Source: Musa acuminata AAA Group (taxonomy: Eukaryota; Streptophyta; Magnoliopsida; Zingiberales; Musaceae). From it: DNA of 64,000 bases. Positions 12,801 through 23,037 of the stretch are shown here, in pieces. Location of the stretch: the NCBI RefSeq assembly GCF_036884655.1, contig NC_088357.1:11251501-11315500 (forward strand). Direction: 5' to 3'. The notes under the pieces were generated by a model, which was not told the DNA's origin, did no database searches, and worked only from the letters and a program-made list of their open reading frames with translations. The position numbers and the translations under genes were made by a program. The first letter of the stretch is position 1. The number at the start of each line of letters is the position of its first letter.

Positions 12801-15800
12801 TTAACATCTACTTATTCAGTTTCCAGGCTGGAAGGGTTTGTTTCAAACAGGGAACAGTCTTATGAAGATCCAATAGAAGAGTAAGATACTTATAATACAA
12901 TTGAGAGGTCATTCAACCTATATCATTAAAAGGAATATGCATTTTAGGTTGAATATTCCTATGATTTGTTATATATATTTAACCAAATATATGGAAACTT
13001 TTGCAGGTTATTATATGCTGTTTTTGTTGTCTCGAGTGAGAATTCTACTGTTGCTGAATTGGCTACTACCCTGCAGGCTGACCTTTCTCACCTGCAGGCT
13101 GCTGCATCATTTGCTTGTCGATTGGGCTGGGCTATAAAGCTTTTAGATCCAGAATCGATTCTTCGAGATTCTAGCATTCCAAGTTCCCCTAGTAATATGC
13201 TAAGTGATGATGAATATGATTCTAATGCTAGCATCAACTCAGAAAAATCTGGTCAGCAGACTCATGGTCTTGTAATTGAAAAGAACAGAACAATTTCTGG
13301 CACTGCTCATGTGGCTTTTGTTGTTGATGCCAATATTACTTCCTACTTAATGATGGGATCTGTTTCACCAGGTTTGATTCATTTTTGCTGCGTGCCCTTT
13401 ATAGTTCTAGCATAACCTTTTTTTGGTGGATAACTTTGGTTCTAGGAATGAATAAACCAGTGTTCACTGTGCCACAGTGTACTAGGCGGTATGTGTCGGT
13501 TTGATAGGGGACCAAGACACAGACCGCCCTGTACCGGGCGATCAGGGTCTGAACCAGGCAGAACAGTTAAAATCTGACTGTTATCGACCTATATAGGTCG
13601 GTAACGATACAGGTCGTTAATGGTTAGATTTTGACCGATACCGATCAATGGCTAGGATTTGTTGAATTCAAACAGTCTATTTGACCATTTGAATTTTAGA
13701 CCCTTTCTATCCCTCATTCACTCCCCTTTCACTCTCAATCTCTTTTGTTCGTATCTTTCTCATTTTCTCATTTGTACTCTCTTGAACTCCACAAATCTGT
13801 GATTTGTGGATTGGATCAAGCTTGGAAGGCTAATTTGAAAGGATTAATGCCTAAGTTAGAGGAAAAACTCTCTTATCAAATGTATATATTCTTTTTTTAG
13901 ATTTTTGTTAATTTATGAGATAATTAAGCCTATTCTATGTTCTCAATATCTAATATGTTGTTTGAGACCTTTATGATCGTAGAATAGTGTTAATTAGGAA
14001 GTAACTAAGGCCTTTAATGTGCGATTAGTTTGTTTAATGCTGATTTAATCGAAATTAGACACATATTGGGTGAAATTTTTGTATTTCATGCATATTAGGG
14101 TGATTTACATATTTGTTATGAATAGGTTTATAGGTTTCAATTAAGTTTTTAATGTTGTGATTAGTTTAATTAGGTCTAATTAAATTTAATTCGATTTTAA
14201 GAAGGGGTTTTTGGGGTTTTTATATGCTGTTGGCATGCCCTGCCATGCCAACACTTGGCACACCAAGTATGTGGTGGTATGTACCGTGCCACTAGCCGAC
14301 TGGCACATCGGTTCAGGCCGGTAGTGCAAACCTTAGAATAAACTATTAAACATTAGTTTGCACACTGTTCTATTTCTTTTAATTTAAGTTTGCCACTTTG
14401 TTAAGATTAGTACTTGCTAATAAAAAAATATATACAGCACCTTAATTATGATGATTTGCTGCTGACATTTGATTCTGAAAGTAAATATCCAATTTTTTTA
14501 TTGTGGAACCTATATAAGCTTTACAGTTGAGCCTGAGCAGCCATGTAGTATTTTAATGTTAAATACATATGCAATTGTATGTTAAACTTTTATAGTTCCA
14601 AAACTCAGAAGATGTTTAATACATGTGTCAAGTTGTGGTACTAATTTTAAGAAAACATATCTTTATAATTTATAACATTCTATGCCTGATACTTTTGTAG
14701 GATTTCTTGAAGGACAACAAAAAATCACATAAACAAGAGGTCACTATGAGGAAATTGAGCAATTAAAACTTGGAAAAAATTGTGCAAAGGGTCAAGAACC
14801 AATTATTTTAAAAGAGAAACAAAGAAGACGAGAATAATGCATGTTGATGAGAGATTAAGTTCCAACTACTAGGACCCCAAATTAGTACTTCTCATCGCAT
14901 TTCTGTGTTGTACTAGATAATACAGTGCCTTTTAAGATCATAACAATTAAAAAGCACCTAAGAAGTTACATTTGGTAGTTTCCATTCAGGTTCTTTTTCC
15001 ATCTATAATAACTTAATAAGACCAACTCTTAGATTTAAGAATCTTGGTTTCTGAAATGGGTGTTATTCTAAGTTTTTTAACAAGCACAAGCAAATTATAT
15101 ATGCTTCCACATAAGAAAGTGTAGGCTCCAAAGAAAGCTCACATAAGAAGTTTGCGATACTATTTCCAGTCACTGAAATACATATGCAAATCTTCTGTTT
15201 ACTTGTGATGTTCTCTCCCTCGTCCTCTCTCTCTGTTGTTTGCTCATGGGCATAAAGTCAGTTCAGCCATAATATAAATAGCACTATCTACAGAAAATTC
15301 AAGATCAACTACCTTAAGTCTTTCCCCATTTCTTTGCATATCAGTGAGCCAAGCAACAGATGGGTGTTATCTCTGTCCATCTGTCTCTGTTTCTATGCTT
15401 AAATTATAGAATAAAATTATTATTCTGTTAAGTATATCTTAGATTAAGTTACTCATCCAATTACTTCCACTGAACATCGATATTAATTGATCACTTGAGC
15501 CCATAGTTTTGAGTTCTTGTAATACTTCAATACAGCTTTCTGAACTGATCTTATTCCATTATTACTTGCAGGATTAAAGTCTCATGCTGTAACACTATAT
15601 GAAGCTGGAAAGCTAGGTGATTCTAGCATTGCTGAACTTTGCAAGGATCTTTCTACTTTAGAAGGAAAAAAATTTGAGGGTGAACTGCAGGAATTCGCCA
15701 ACCATGCATATAGCCTTCGATGTATTCTCGAGTGTCTTCAATCTGGTGGAGTAGCTAATGATGGGAAGAATGTCAGACCAAGTAACCCAACTGAAACACA

Positions 15801-18689
15801 GCATTCCTTTATTGATGACATTACTTCAGTTACATCTGAAATTGGTGTATCTGAGGAATCTGGTTATTCTAATATAAATGAAAATGAAGCAAAGATGTAC
15901 CACAATGATGATTCTTCTGACCATGGTCATACTATAGTACCCCAACCGGACTCTCCAAATGAATCTGATGCTGCACATGTTCTTCCCATGACATCTTCAG
16001 GTACTTCAGCTGAAAATAACACCTGCAAACCAGATTATGAATCACAGAGTGATAAAAAAGTTACATCCTTGGATGGTTCAGAAAATGATAGGACCATTCT
16101 AAAACGAAAAAGGAAGTACCGTGTTGATATTCTTCGTTGTGAAAGCTTGGCTGCTCTGGCACCAGCAACATTAGAAAAAATGTTTCTTAGAGATTACGAC
16201 ATCATTGCATCTATGGTTCCACTTCCTGCATCATCAGTTTTACCTGGACCATCAGGTCCAATCCATTTTGGTCCACCATCATATTCTTCAATGACACCAT
16301 GGATGAAATTAGTTTTATATACGCTAGCGGGTAACGGACCTCTCTCAGTTGCTTTAATGAAAGGACAGTGTCTGCGATTGCTTCCTGCCCCATTAGCTGG
16401 TTGTGAAAAAGCACTAATATGGTCTTGGGATGGTTCCACAGTAGGAGGTCTAGGAGGCAAATTTGAAGGAAATTTTGTTAATGGAAATGTCCTTTTGCAT
16501 TGTCTAAACTCAATGCTTAAGCATTCAGCTGTGCTAATACAACCTCTGAGCAGATATGATCTTGATGATTCTGGAAGGATTGTCACAGTGGACATTGCTT
16601 TGCCTCTTAAAAACTTTGATGGAACAGTTCAACCGATAGGGTCAGACATGGGACTAGACCCAGAAGGAGTTGCAAACTTGGATTCATTGTTAATGGACCT
16701 TTCCAGCAAAATTGAGTTATTCACGGTTGGTTATATTCGCCTTTTACGATTGCGAAAGGAAATACAATCAGACATGTTGATACCAGATCTTGAATATGAA
16801 TGGTTTCCTTTGAGCTTGGAATTTGGTATTCCTTTATTTAGTCCCAAATTATGTGGCAGAATTTGTGAAAGGATAGTTTTATCACATTTACTGCAAACAG
16901 ATTCACTTAGTGAGCACCATGATGCAATGCAAAGTCTAAGAAAAATATTACGTGAACTATGTTCTGAATACCAAGCAACAGGTCCTACTGCAAAGATGTT
17001 TTACCAAATCGAACATGTGAAGGAATCACCTCGTCATCTAATCAGCTATGCGAGCGGAAGATGGAGCCCACTGATGGATCCTTCAACACCAATCTCTGGA
17101 GCCCCCAGTGAAAACCAGAGATTTAAGTTTACAAATCGACAAAGGGGCAAAACAGAGGTTCTGAGTTTTGATGGGAATATCCTCAGGTACTTGAACAATA
17201 TATACTGTGTGGCTGTGTGCTTTGGTTATGTCAATTATGAATTGGATTTTACAGTTCTATTGAAAAATGATTTTATCCGAAAATATACATCTTTCCAGTT
17301 GGGAAGTGCTAATCAAGCTTAGAAATATCTAAATATACGTTTTGAGATTCAATGAGGTCCTGCAGTTTCCCCTTGTTCATGGTCAATTGGAATTTGTTGC
17401 AGTTACCAAGAACAAACTTCTAAAGAGGTGGTAGTACTCTACTTCCTAGAAATTTGACATGAAATCATCTTTTTCAACAATTTCATATTCTGTTGTGTAG
17501 AGCTACATTTTTAGTTTTTGCTTTGTCTCATGAAGTATCACATGGATGCAACATTAGCATGTGTTTGTCATCAAACATCATTTACTTTGTAACTATTGTT
17601 CTATAAACTGAATAATTTTGTCATATGTGCATGCATGATAATTTTTATCAAGGAGATTTATGATCCTTGATAGTTATTCTAGTCAATTTTTAATAATTAT
17701 TTAGATCTTTTCTTTTGTCTCTCCAATATTCAAATTTTATTAGTTTTAACATGATAAGAATTACAGAGGACCTCAGAAGCCTCAAACTATTGATAAAACA
17801 TAAGCAGGTCTTATACAAATAAAAAGTCTTACTATAAATTGTCTTACTAATTTTCTTGATCTGTTTTCTTTGTTTTCATTGAACATTTTTTTCTTTTTTC
17901 TTTTCACTTTTCTAGTATTTATTGCTGAAGTTCTAACGTTTGAACCAGACAAAATGGTAGCAATGGTCCAATCTAGATGAAGACAGTTGTGTTGGATGGT
18001 AGTTAGATTGTGGTTGAAAAAGGGATAATAAGGATCACCTTTTTTCTTTTTTTAATTTCACCTTATTTTTATTTTTCCATTATATGTTCTATCTAGTTAG
18101 TTTCACTAACCTTGTATGCTAATGCTTGTGAAGCTCGTTCATGACTTATGAAGGGGGGTTAAAGAATATGATAGCCACCTAATGTGTCCCAATTCATTCT
18201 CATTGATCCTTGATTTAAGAATTAGATGTAACTTAAATATTTATATATATGGCTATCTTAGAAGTTCTCTAAGTTTGGTAGTATGTAAGTATTGCCATTA
18301 TCTTTAGCTTGTTGAGTTTAATATACAATTAACAGGTATCAATCATATTTGAACTGAATGTTACATGGGCCATTCATGTATGATGGTTGAATCCAGAATA
18401 TTATTTACATTTCCAAACTTCCGCCCACAGGTCCTATGCACTTGCTCCTGTATACGAGGTTACTACACGACATATTGAAGAATCAACTTCTGGCAGTGGA
18501 GTAAAACATGAATCAGATGAGGCAGACAGTAGAGAAGTTGTCCTACCAGGTGTCAATCTACTGTTTGATGGGTCACAATTGCACCCGTTTGATATAGGTG
18601 CATGTTTGCAGGCTAGGCAACCTGTTTCTCTTGTAGCAGAAGCTTCAGCAGCATCTTCTTCTCTCCAAGCAACCAGGATTTCGATATAA
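834..18689 (+). CDS. FAM91: FAM91-family protein (FAM91A1-like), 1008 aa, 10 coding exons
   Basis: Coding exons: 834-961, 1634-1751, 1990-2086, 2674-2780, 4417-4539, 4784-4937, 12820-12880, 13007-13371, 15572-17186 and 18431-18689. All junctions are GT-AG and keep frame; the sum is 3027 nt, or 1008 aa plus stop. The start ATG ([16 protein letters not shown]) lies 23 nt after the acceptor. The N-terminal half carries the conserved FAM91 block ([65 protein letters not shown]). The C-terminal half has [19 protein letters not shown] and ends in LQATRISI. I see no membrane segment or signal peptide. In animals FAM91A1 works with WDR11 and TBC1D23 to capture endosome-derived vesicles at the trans-Golgi; the plant role is inferred from family membership. 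Intron 7 (4938-12819) is swollen by transposons. Failure to splice after 17186 would add about 45 residues and stop at 17322. Confidence 0.93.
2781..4416. other. Long intron of the FAM91 gene with purine-rich tract and an unassigned open frame
   Basis: This 1.6-kb intron has an AG-rich tract at about 3290-3380 and a frame that stays open from 3679 to 4044 (121 codons). I do not recognise the frame and do not call it a gene. A 31-nt segment at 3832-3862 matches intron DNA at 2284-2314 with one mismatch, so some of this DNA is duplicated. Confidence 0.5.
5709..5819. repeat. 68-bp partial tandem duplication in FAM91 intron 7
   Basis: The motif TTCAGCATAATC starts at 5709 and again at 5777. Each copy is followed by related text containing CCATCAGAGTAGATTGATA. 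The second copy is partial. It looks like a local tandem duplication in non-coding DNA. Confidence 0.6.
7170..7460. repeat. CT-rich (CTCCTC) low-complexity tract
   Basis: About 290 bp composed almost only of C and T on the + strand, with irregular CTC/CCT units. The open frames it creates on both strands (poly-Pro/Ser/Leu, Arg/Glu/Gly) are compositional artefacts, not genes. Confidence 0.85.
7540..8215. repeat. Four degenerate tandem copies of a ~150-190-bp unit
   Basis: Each copy reads, with drift: ATTAATCA.CCTAAATTCAT, then a run of A, GTAAACATATTAT, CTTACCCTAGTAGTTTTGGAGAAGTTT, and a run of TTAC.CT(C/T)G(T/A)GTTACACT. The ATTAATCA/TTTATTCA anchors fall at about 7558, 7725, 7912 and 8060. 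The array lies inside the inverted-repeat element and has no coding potential. Confidence 0.7.
8398..9152 (-). mobile_element. Probable 3' LTR of the gypsy element in FAM91 intron 7
   Basis: Read on the minus strand, a purine-rich tract (AAGTGGGGGAG) sits just before TGTCACAAACG at 9152. That is the expected polypurine tract followed by the TG start of an LTR, placed directly downstream of the integrase/chromodomain frame. The LTR probably runs to about 8398, where the inverted-repeat element begins. The far edge was not proven because no second LTR is present for comparison. Confidence 0.5.
8401..8553. repeat. Three imperfect 51-bp tandem repeats at the distal end of the LTR
   Basis: GACTTAG(C/T)TG..ATT.CCTAAGT..TGA(G/A)GC occurs with starts at 8402, 8453 and 8504, an exact 51-bp step. 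Such sub-repeats are common in plant gypsy LTRs. Confidence 0.75.
9153..11534 (-). pseudogene. Ty3/gypsy chromovirus pol remnant (RT - RNase H - integrase - chromodomain), inactive
   Basis: On the minus strand, 5' to 3', the remnant shows: RT palm at 11533-11300 ([16 protein letters not shown]); RT thumb/connection and start of RNase H at 11264-10905 ([17 protein letters not shown]); end of RNase H at 10722-10507 ([11 protein letters not shown]); the integrase zinc region around 10480-10290 ([20 protein letters not shown]); integrase core end at 10011-9811 ([22 protein letters not shown]); and integrase C-terminus with chromodomain-like end at 9679-9245 ([23 protein letters not shown]). This order defines Ty3/gypsy; the terminal LVKW motif suggests a chromovirus. 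Gag, protease and 5' LTR are missing, several frameshifts and stops break the frame, and the RT catalytic YLDD is YLDN. It is a dead, 5'-truncated copy. Confidence 0.88.
11535..12819. other. Rest of FAM91 intron 7, no gene seen
   Basis: The stretch opens with a second copy of AAGATGTGATAGGGCCAAA (11451-11469, again at 11516-11534). A minus-strand open frame at 11796-12008 has no recognisable domain and may be more degraded transposon. The last 800 bp are AT-rich intron ending in the acceptor TTATTCAG at 12819. Confidence 0.5.
13458..14335 (+). mobile_element. hAT-type non-autonomous element, 878 bp, in FAM91 intron
   Basis: The insertion is bordered by a perfect 8-bp duplication, GAATAAAC, at 13450-13457 and 14336-14343. 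Ends are CAGTGTTCACTG... and ...GTGCAAACCTTA. The subterminal DNA is rich in GTACCG/CGGTA words. Its interior (13690-13820, ending in GTGGATTGGATCAAG) is related to the reverse complement of the element at 48019-49261. Eight-bp target duplications are the hallmark of hAT transposons. No transposase frame remains. Confidence 0.8.
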
Positions 18690-18932
18690 TCTTTTCTTGA
18701 ACTACTTGCCATGTACGACTTCGATGAGGCTGGCATGTCTTCTATTGGTTACTTGTGCAGATCGTTTTCTGCCTCTTCGAAGATATGTTGTTGCAAAGTT
18801 CTGAATTTTCGTGTTTCATAAATTCTTTGATTCAAACAGGCAAGTAAACTAAATATGAATAATTTATCTTTAAGAGGTTATTACTAATTGTTAAAGATGA
18901 CCAACCAACCGTCCCTTATTCTTCTGAAGAAA

Positions 18933-19116
18933 CATGGTCTGTAGTACCGGACCGTACCGCCCGGTACGGGCGGTACGTACCGGTCCGACAGACTTCCGGT
19001 ACGCGGACCATCTGCTACAGTGCTCGGTACACCTGGGTGTACCGCTCGGTATACCGTACCGTACCGATACCGAGCCCAGGTCGAAACTCCGGTACGGTAC
19101 GGTATTACGGACCTTG
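18933..19116. mobile_element. hAT-type MITE, 184 bp, GTACCG-rich foldback
   Basis: A perfect 8-bp duplication, TGAAGAAA, flanks it (18925-18932 and 19117-19124). Ends are CATGGTCTGTAGTACC and, on the other strand, CAAGGTCCGTAATACC, imperfect terminal inverted repeats. The body is largely GTACCG and its complement CGGTAC, so it can fold on itself. It lies 244 bp past the FAM91 stop, possibly within or just after the 3' UTR. Confidence 0.85.
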
Positions 19117-19569
19117 TGAAGAAAAGTGATTGCTTCTAAGATATTTTAAATGTCCAGTTAGAAGTTCAATTAGTCATGCCTGGAAACTTAGAAACTGTCA
19201 TACAACTTTCATTTTGATGTCGATGTTTTAACGTGTTCTTAAGTCTTAATTCCTGGGGGGCGGGGGGGCGGGCAGTTCTCATGCAGCAATAATAAGCCTA
19301 TGATAGAAAATTAAAGCCTTAATTCCCTTTTATTAGTTTATGAGCCACTTCATATGTGTACACGTCTTTTAATACAATATTGCAGTTTACTTATACTGGA
19401 CATCAACTATATGTTATCCTTTCTTTGAATATTATTTTGTTTATAAAATCTTTTTTCTTTGAATCTGACAAATTTTCTTTTGCCACTGCAGGGCCTTTTG
19501 CTAATTCAAAATTTTGTTACACCTGTATCATGAAATGAGCATGAAGGCCATTTTCCTTCTAGGGGAAAG

Positions 19570-19708
19570 GTTCTGTTTTAAAGTTCTAAGTCCACAATTT
19601 TCCTTTGTATTTTGGGACAATTTGCATAGGTGATATTTCCTTGTGTGGAAACTTCTGCTTTGAAGTTCTAAATCCACAATTTTCCTATGTATCTCGGGAC
19701 AATTAGCA
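19570..19708. repeat. 82-bp direct duplication
   Basis: AAGTTCTAAGTCCACAATTT (19581) recurs as AAGTTCTAAATCCACAATTT (19663). Both are followed by TCCT.TGTAT.T.GGGACAATT. This is non-coding intergenic DNA between the FAM91 and PPR genes. Confidence 0.65.
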
Positions 19709-20167
19709 CTAAAATGTGAATGCATTGAGTTCTATTTCCTAGGTGGTGCTATTTCCATGTCTTGTATGAATTCACCCCAAGGGGAAACCAACAAATGGTC
19801 ATCTCCAGTTGGCGAGGTGAGCCAACTGCACATGTTGATTGTAAAGTGCCCTTCCATTTGATTTAGTATTCCTGCTTGGATAGACTGGTTGTGGAGAGAA
19901 AATTGCTCATACTGAAGTAGTATGTTCATGCTGTATTCAATTATATTTGGTGACATAAACATGCAGTTTTTCGATCATATAAAAATTAAAATATTCGATA
20001 GAGATTGTAACCTTTTTCTTTTTTTTAATGTAGTAGGACTCAGAATAAATTCTATAATGCAGTACGCATTGCGGGTATCTTTGGAAGTATGATTCGATGA
20101 TGTTTACTCCTGTCTTCTCATTTTCACACCAAGTGAGCTGAAGGAATATTTTCTTTATACTTCCATC

Positions 20168-20403
20168 CAAGGTTCGTCGTACCGTACTAACGTTTTGACC
20201 CGGGCTCGATACGGTACGGTATCGGTGTACCGGGTGGTACATTTTGATGTATCGAATAATTTTATATTTTTTTATATTGTAACAGTGTTACAGTATAGTA
20301 TTGTAGCACTGTAGCGATACCGGACGGTCCGCGTATCGATAACATGTCGAATCGGTATGTACTGCTTAGTACGGGGCGGTACGTTTTGATATGACAGATC
20401 TTG
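20168..20403. mobile_element. hAT-type MITE, 236 bp
   Basis: A perfect 8-bp duplication, CTTCCATC, flanks it (20160-20167 and 20404-20411). Ends are CAAGGTTCGTCGTACC and, on the other strand, CAAGATCTGTCATATC. It is closely related to the copy at 53102-53347: both share GTTTCGACCCGGGCTCG-like text near the left end and a central ATTTTATA...ACAGTATAGTA segment. Confidence 0.87.
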
Positions 20404-20411
20404 CTTCCATC

Positions 20412-21127
20412 AAATATTTTTACTTTTATTAATATATATTGGCTACCTTGATTGATATTTTAATATTTCATGGGATCGCTTGGGTTTAAACATTCCCTAA
20501 AATTAAAAAAAAAAATAATAATAATCTATTTTTTCAACAATCTGAAGCTCGAGTCAGGTCAAAGTTTCTTTTCATGAGGAAGCTAAGTCAAAGTTGACCA
20601 ACTTGAACCTAAAACGAGTTGAGAATTCAAGTCAACGTTGCATATGCATATCGTAATATTCAGAGGGAATATGTACTATTATTAATTTTTTAAAACGAGA
20701 ATGATATATTTTTTTTAACTTAAAGAAGAAAAAAAAGTGATCCATCGAAATTACTCGAAACTCCGCCGTCACTTTTCTAACCGTTTATTATGTTACCCGC
20801 CTAACGTGATTGGGTGTTGGAACCAAACTCATGTGGGTCCCGCCATGCGCGCCGACAGTCACAGCGCAAGGATCGTACCCATGCCACCCTGTCATTGCCG
20901 AGTCCCACGTGCACACAATCACGGAGCCACGTGGTGACGGGTGAGATGCAAACACGTGCCGGCAAAAGTGTTCGATATTTTATGGACGGTCCAGATCAGA
21001 GCTCCGCCCACGATCCTCCCTCGTTAGTCAACACACACACTTCCGGCTTCAATTTGCCATTCTCTCTCTCTTTCTTGCCGCTTCTTCGGTAAGCCCTAAA
21101 AGCCAGTGTAGTTCCCATTCGCCGTTG
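20412..21127. promoter_or_regulatory. Upstream region of the PPR gene
   Basis: The stretch changes from AT-rich to GC-rich towards the gene. It includes CCACGTG-type ACGT words around 20906-20932 (CCCACGTGC, CCACGTGGTG), which are G-box-like cores, and a CTCTCTCTCT pyrimidine patch at 21061 near the presumed transcription start. Binding is inferred from the motif only. Confidence 0.35.
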
Positions 21128-21154
21128 ATGGCGGATGAATGGCTCTCCTCCTAA
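21128..21154 (+). CDS. Upstream ORF (8 codons) overlapping the PPR start
   Basis: ATG at 21128 opens an 8-codon frame (MADEWLSS) that stops at 21154, past the PPR start codon at 21139 and in another frame. Scanning ribosomes would meet this ATG first, so it could lower PPR translation unless transcription starts downstream of it. It is probably regulatory rather than a functional peptide. Confidence 0.4.
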   Translation: MADEWLSS

Positions 21155-23037
21155 GTAACAGCCGACACCGCCGCCGCTTCTGCCTATCGTCCTCTTTAGC
21201 GTTCGATGGCCTCCGGTTCCTCTCCGCCGACTCACGCCCTCCAGATCCGATCACGCCGCCACGGGAAGACGGGTCGGGAGATGGAGGCTGGGGAGGAGGA
21301 GGAGGGGGAAGGCCGGTGCGCCTCTCTCGTGGTCCTCCTCTGCCCCTGCCTCGTTCTCCTGATCCTCCTCATCATCGTCGTCTCCATCGTCCTCGCCGTC
21401 AAACTCCGCCTTTTCTGCCGCGGTCCCTTCCGTGCAACTATCGCCCACCTCATCTACAAGGACAAGTGCCACGGTTCCTCTTGAACCCTGCATCTCCATC
21501 TTTCTCCACCTCCTCCGGCTCCCCTTCCCCCTCCGACACTGATGCTGATCCCGATGCCGACCCCGATCCCACCTGCTCGACACAATTAAGACCGTCGGAC
21601 CCCAAGGAGGTGGAGCGGGTGTGCAAGGTAATCGAAGACCTCTTTGTCTCCGACCGAAACATGGAGGCCGTGCTCGATGAGTGTAACGTCGACCTCAACC
21701 CTTCCCTTGTGATCGACGTCCTCGAACGCTTCCGCCACGCCCACAAGCCAGCATATCGATTCTTTCGGTGGGCAGGTGAGCGCTCAGGATACTCCCACGA
21801 TTCTGATACCTATACCAAGATGCTGAGCGTCCTCGGGAAGACTCGGCAGTTCGAGACGATGGTGGCATTGCTTGAAGAAATGGGAAACAAGGGATTTCTG
21901 AATATGGATGCCTTCAAGATTGCGATCAAGGCCTTTGCAGCCGCACGCGAGATGAAGAAATCCATGGGGATTTTTCAGCTAATGAAAAGATTCAACTTTG
22001 AGGCAGGGCTGGAGACATTCAACTGCTTGATTGAAGCCTTGGCGAAAGGAAAGCTCGGGAAGGAAGCTCAAGCACTGTTTGAGAAGTTGAAGGATCAGTA
22101 CCCGCCTGATCTCCGGACTTATACCCTGCTCCTTCTAGGGTGGTGCAAGCTGAAGAATCTAGTGGAGGCTGGAAGGGTTTGGAATGAGATGTTGGACAAG
22201 GGATTCAAGCCAGATGTTGTTGTACATAACACAATGGTTGATGGACTGATTCGGGGACACAGAAGGTCAGATGCGATCAAGCTTTTTGAGCTGATGAAAG
22301 CTAAGGGGCCAGCACCAAATGCTAGGACATATACAATCTTGATACGAGACCTTTGCAAGGTTGGAAAGATGGACCTGGCAGTCAATTGTTTCCGGGAAAT
22401 GCTGGATGCTGGGTGTCAGCCGAATGTTGCAACCTACACTTGCTTGATTGTGGGGTTTGGAAATGCTCGGCAGATGGATAAAGTTTCAGGATTGCTGAAG
22501 GAGATGACTGAGAAAGGATGCCCACCAGATGCACAGACATACAATGCCTTGATAAAGCTTATGACCAATAGGAACTTACCAGATGATGCTGCTAGGATTT
22601 ACAAGAAGATGATTAACAAAGGCTTTGAGCCAACGTTTCACACATATAATATGATGATGAAGTCTTACTTCCATGGAAATAATTATGAAATGGGCTGTGA
22701 AGTGTGGGAAGAAATGGGTCGACAGGGGATTTGTCCTGATGTTAATTCTTACACAGTCTTTATTGGAGGGCACATACGGCATGGAAGGCCACAGGAGGCA
22801 CACAGATACATAGAGGAGATGATAAGCAAAGGAATGAAAGCTCCTCAGATAGACTACAATAAGTTTGCAGCTGATTTTTCTAGGGTCGGAAAGCCTGATA
22901 TGCTATATGAGTTGGCACAGAAAATGAATTTCTCTGGGAAGTTTGAGGTTTCCAATGTTTTCTATGGTTGGGCAGAGAGAATGAAGAACAGGGTCAAAAG
23001 GAGAGTTCCCAATCAGACTGGGAAATGCCTTTTCTAA
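21139..23037 (+). CDS. P-class pentatricopeptide repeat protein, probably mitochondrial (At3g62470-like), 632 aa
   Basis: Single exon. The N-terminus (MALLLSNSRHRRRFCLSSSL) is Arg/Ser-rich without acids for the first 22 residues, like a mitochondrial presequence. A Pro/Arg/Gly-rich low-complexity stretch follows to about residue 150. From about residue 222 to 565 there are roughly ten 35-residue PPR motifs, for example TYTILIRDLCKVGKMDLAVN and TYNALIKLMTNRNLPDDAAR. The tail LAQKMNFSGKFEVSNVFYGW with a basic end resembles the Arabidopsis At3g62470/At3g62540 group. There is no E or DYW domain, so RNA binding (stability, splicing or translation of organelle transcripts) is likelier than C-to-U editing. 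The target RNA is unknown. The low-complexity N-terminal region is the least certain part of the model. Confidence 0.92.
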   Translation: MALLLSNSRHRRRFCLSSSLAFDGLRFLSADSRPPDPITPPREDGSGDGGWGGGGGGRPVRLSRGPPLPLPRSPDPPHHRRLHRPRRQTPPFLPRSLPCNYRPPHLQGQVPRFLLNPASPSFSTSSGSPSPSDTDADPDADPDPTCSTQLRPSDPKEVERVCKVIEDLFVSDRNMEAVLDECNVDLNPSLVIDVLERFRHAHKPAYRFFRWAGERSGYSHDSDTYTKMLSVLGKTRQFETMVALLEEMGNKGFLNMDAFKIAIKAFAAAREMKKSMGIFQLMKRFNFEAGLETFNCLIEALAKGKLGKEAQALFEKLKDQYPPDLRTYTLLLLGWCKLKNLVEAGRVWNEMLDKGFKPDVVVHNTMVDGLIRGHRRSDAIKLFELMKAKGPAPNARTYTILIRDLCKVGKMDLAVNCFREMLDAGCQPNVATYTCLIVGFGNARQMDKVSGLLKEMTEKGCPPDAQTYNALIKLMTNRNLPDDAARIYKKMINKGFEPTFHTYNMMMKSYFHGNNYEMGCEVWEEMGRQGICPDVNSYTVFIGGHIRHGRPQEAHRYIEEMISKGMKAPQIDYNKFAADFSRVGKPDMLYELAQKMNFSGKFEVSNVFYGWAERMKNRVKRRVPNQTGKCLF

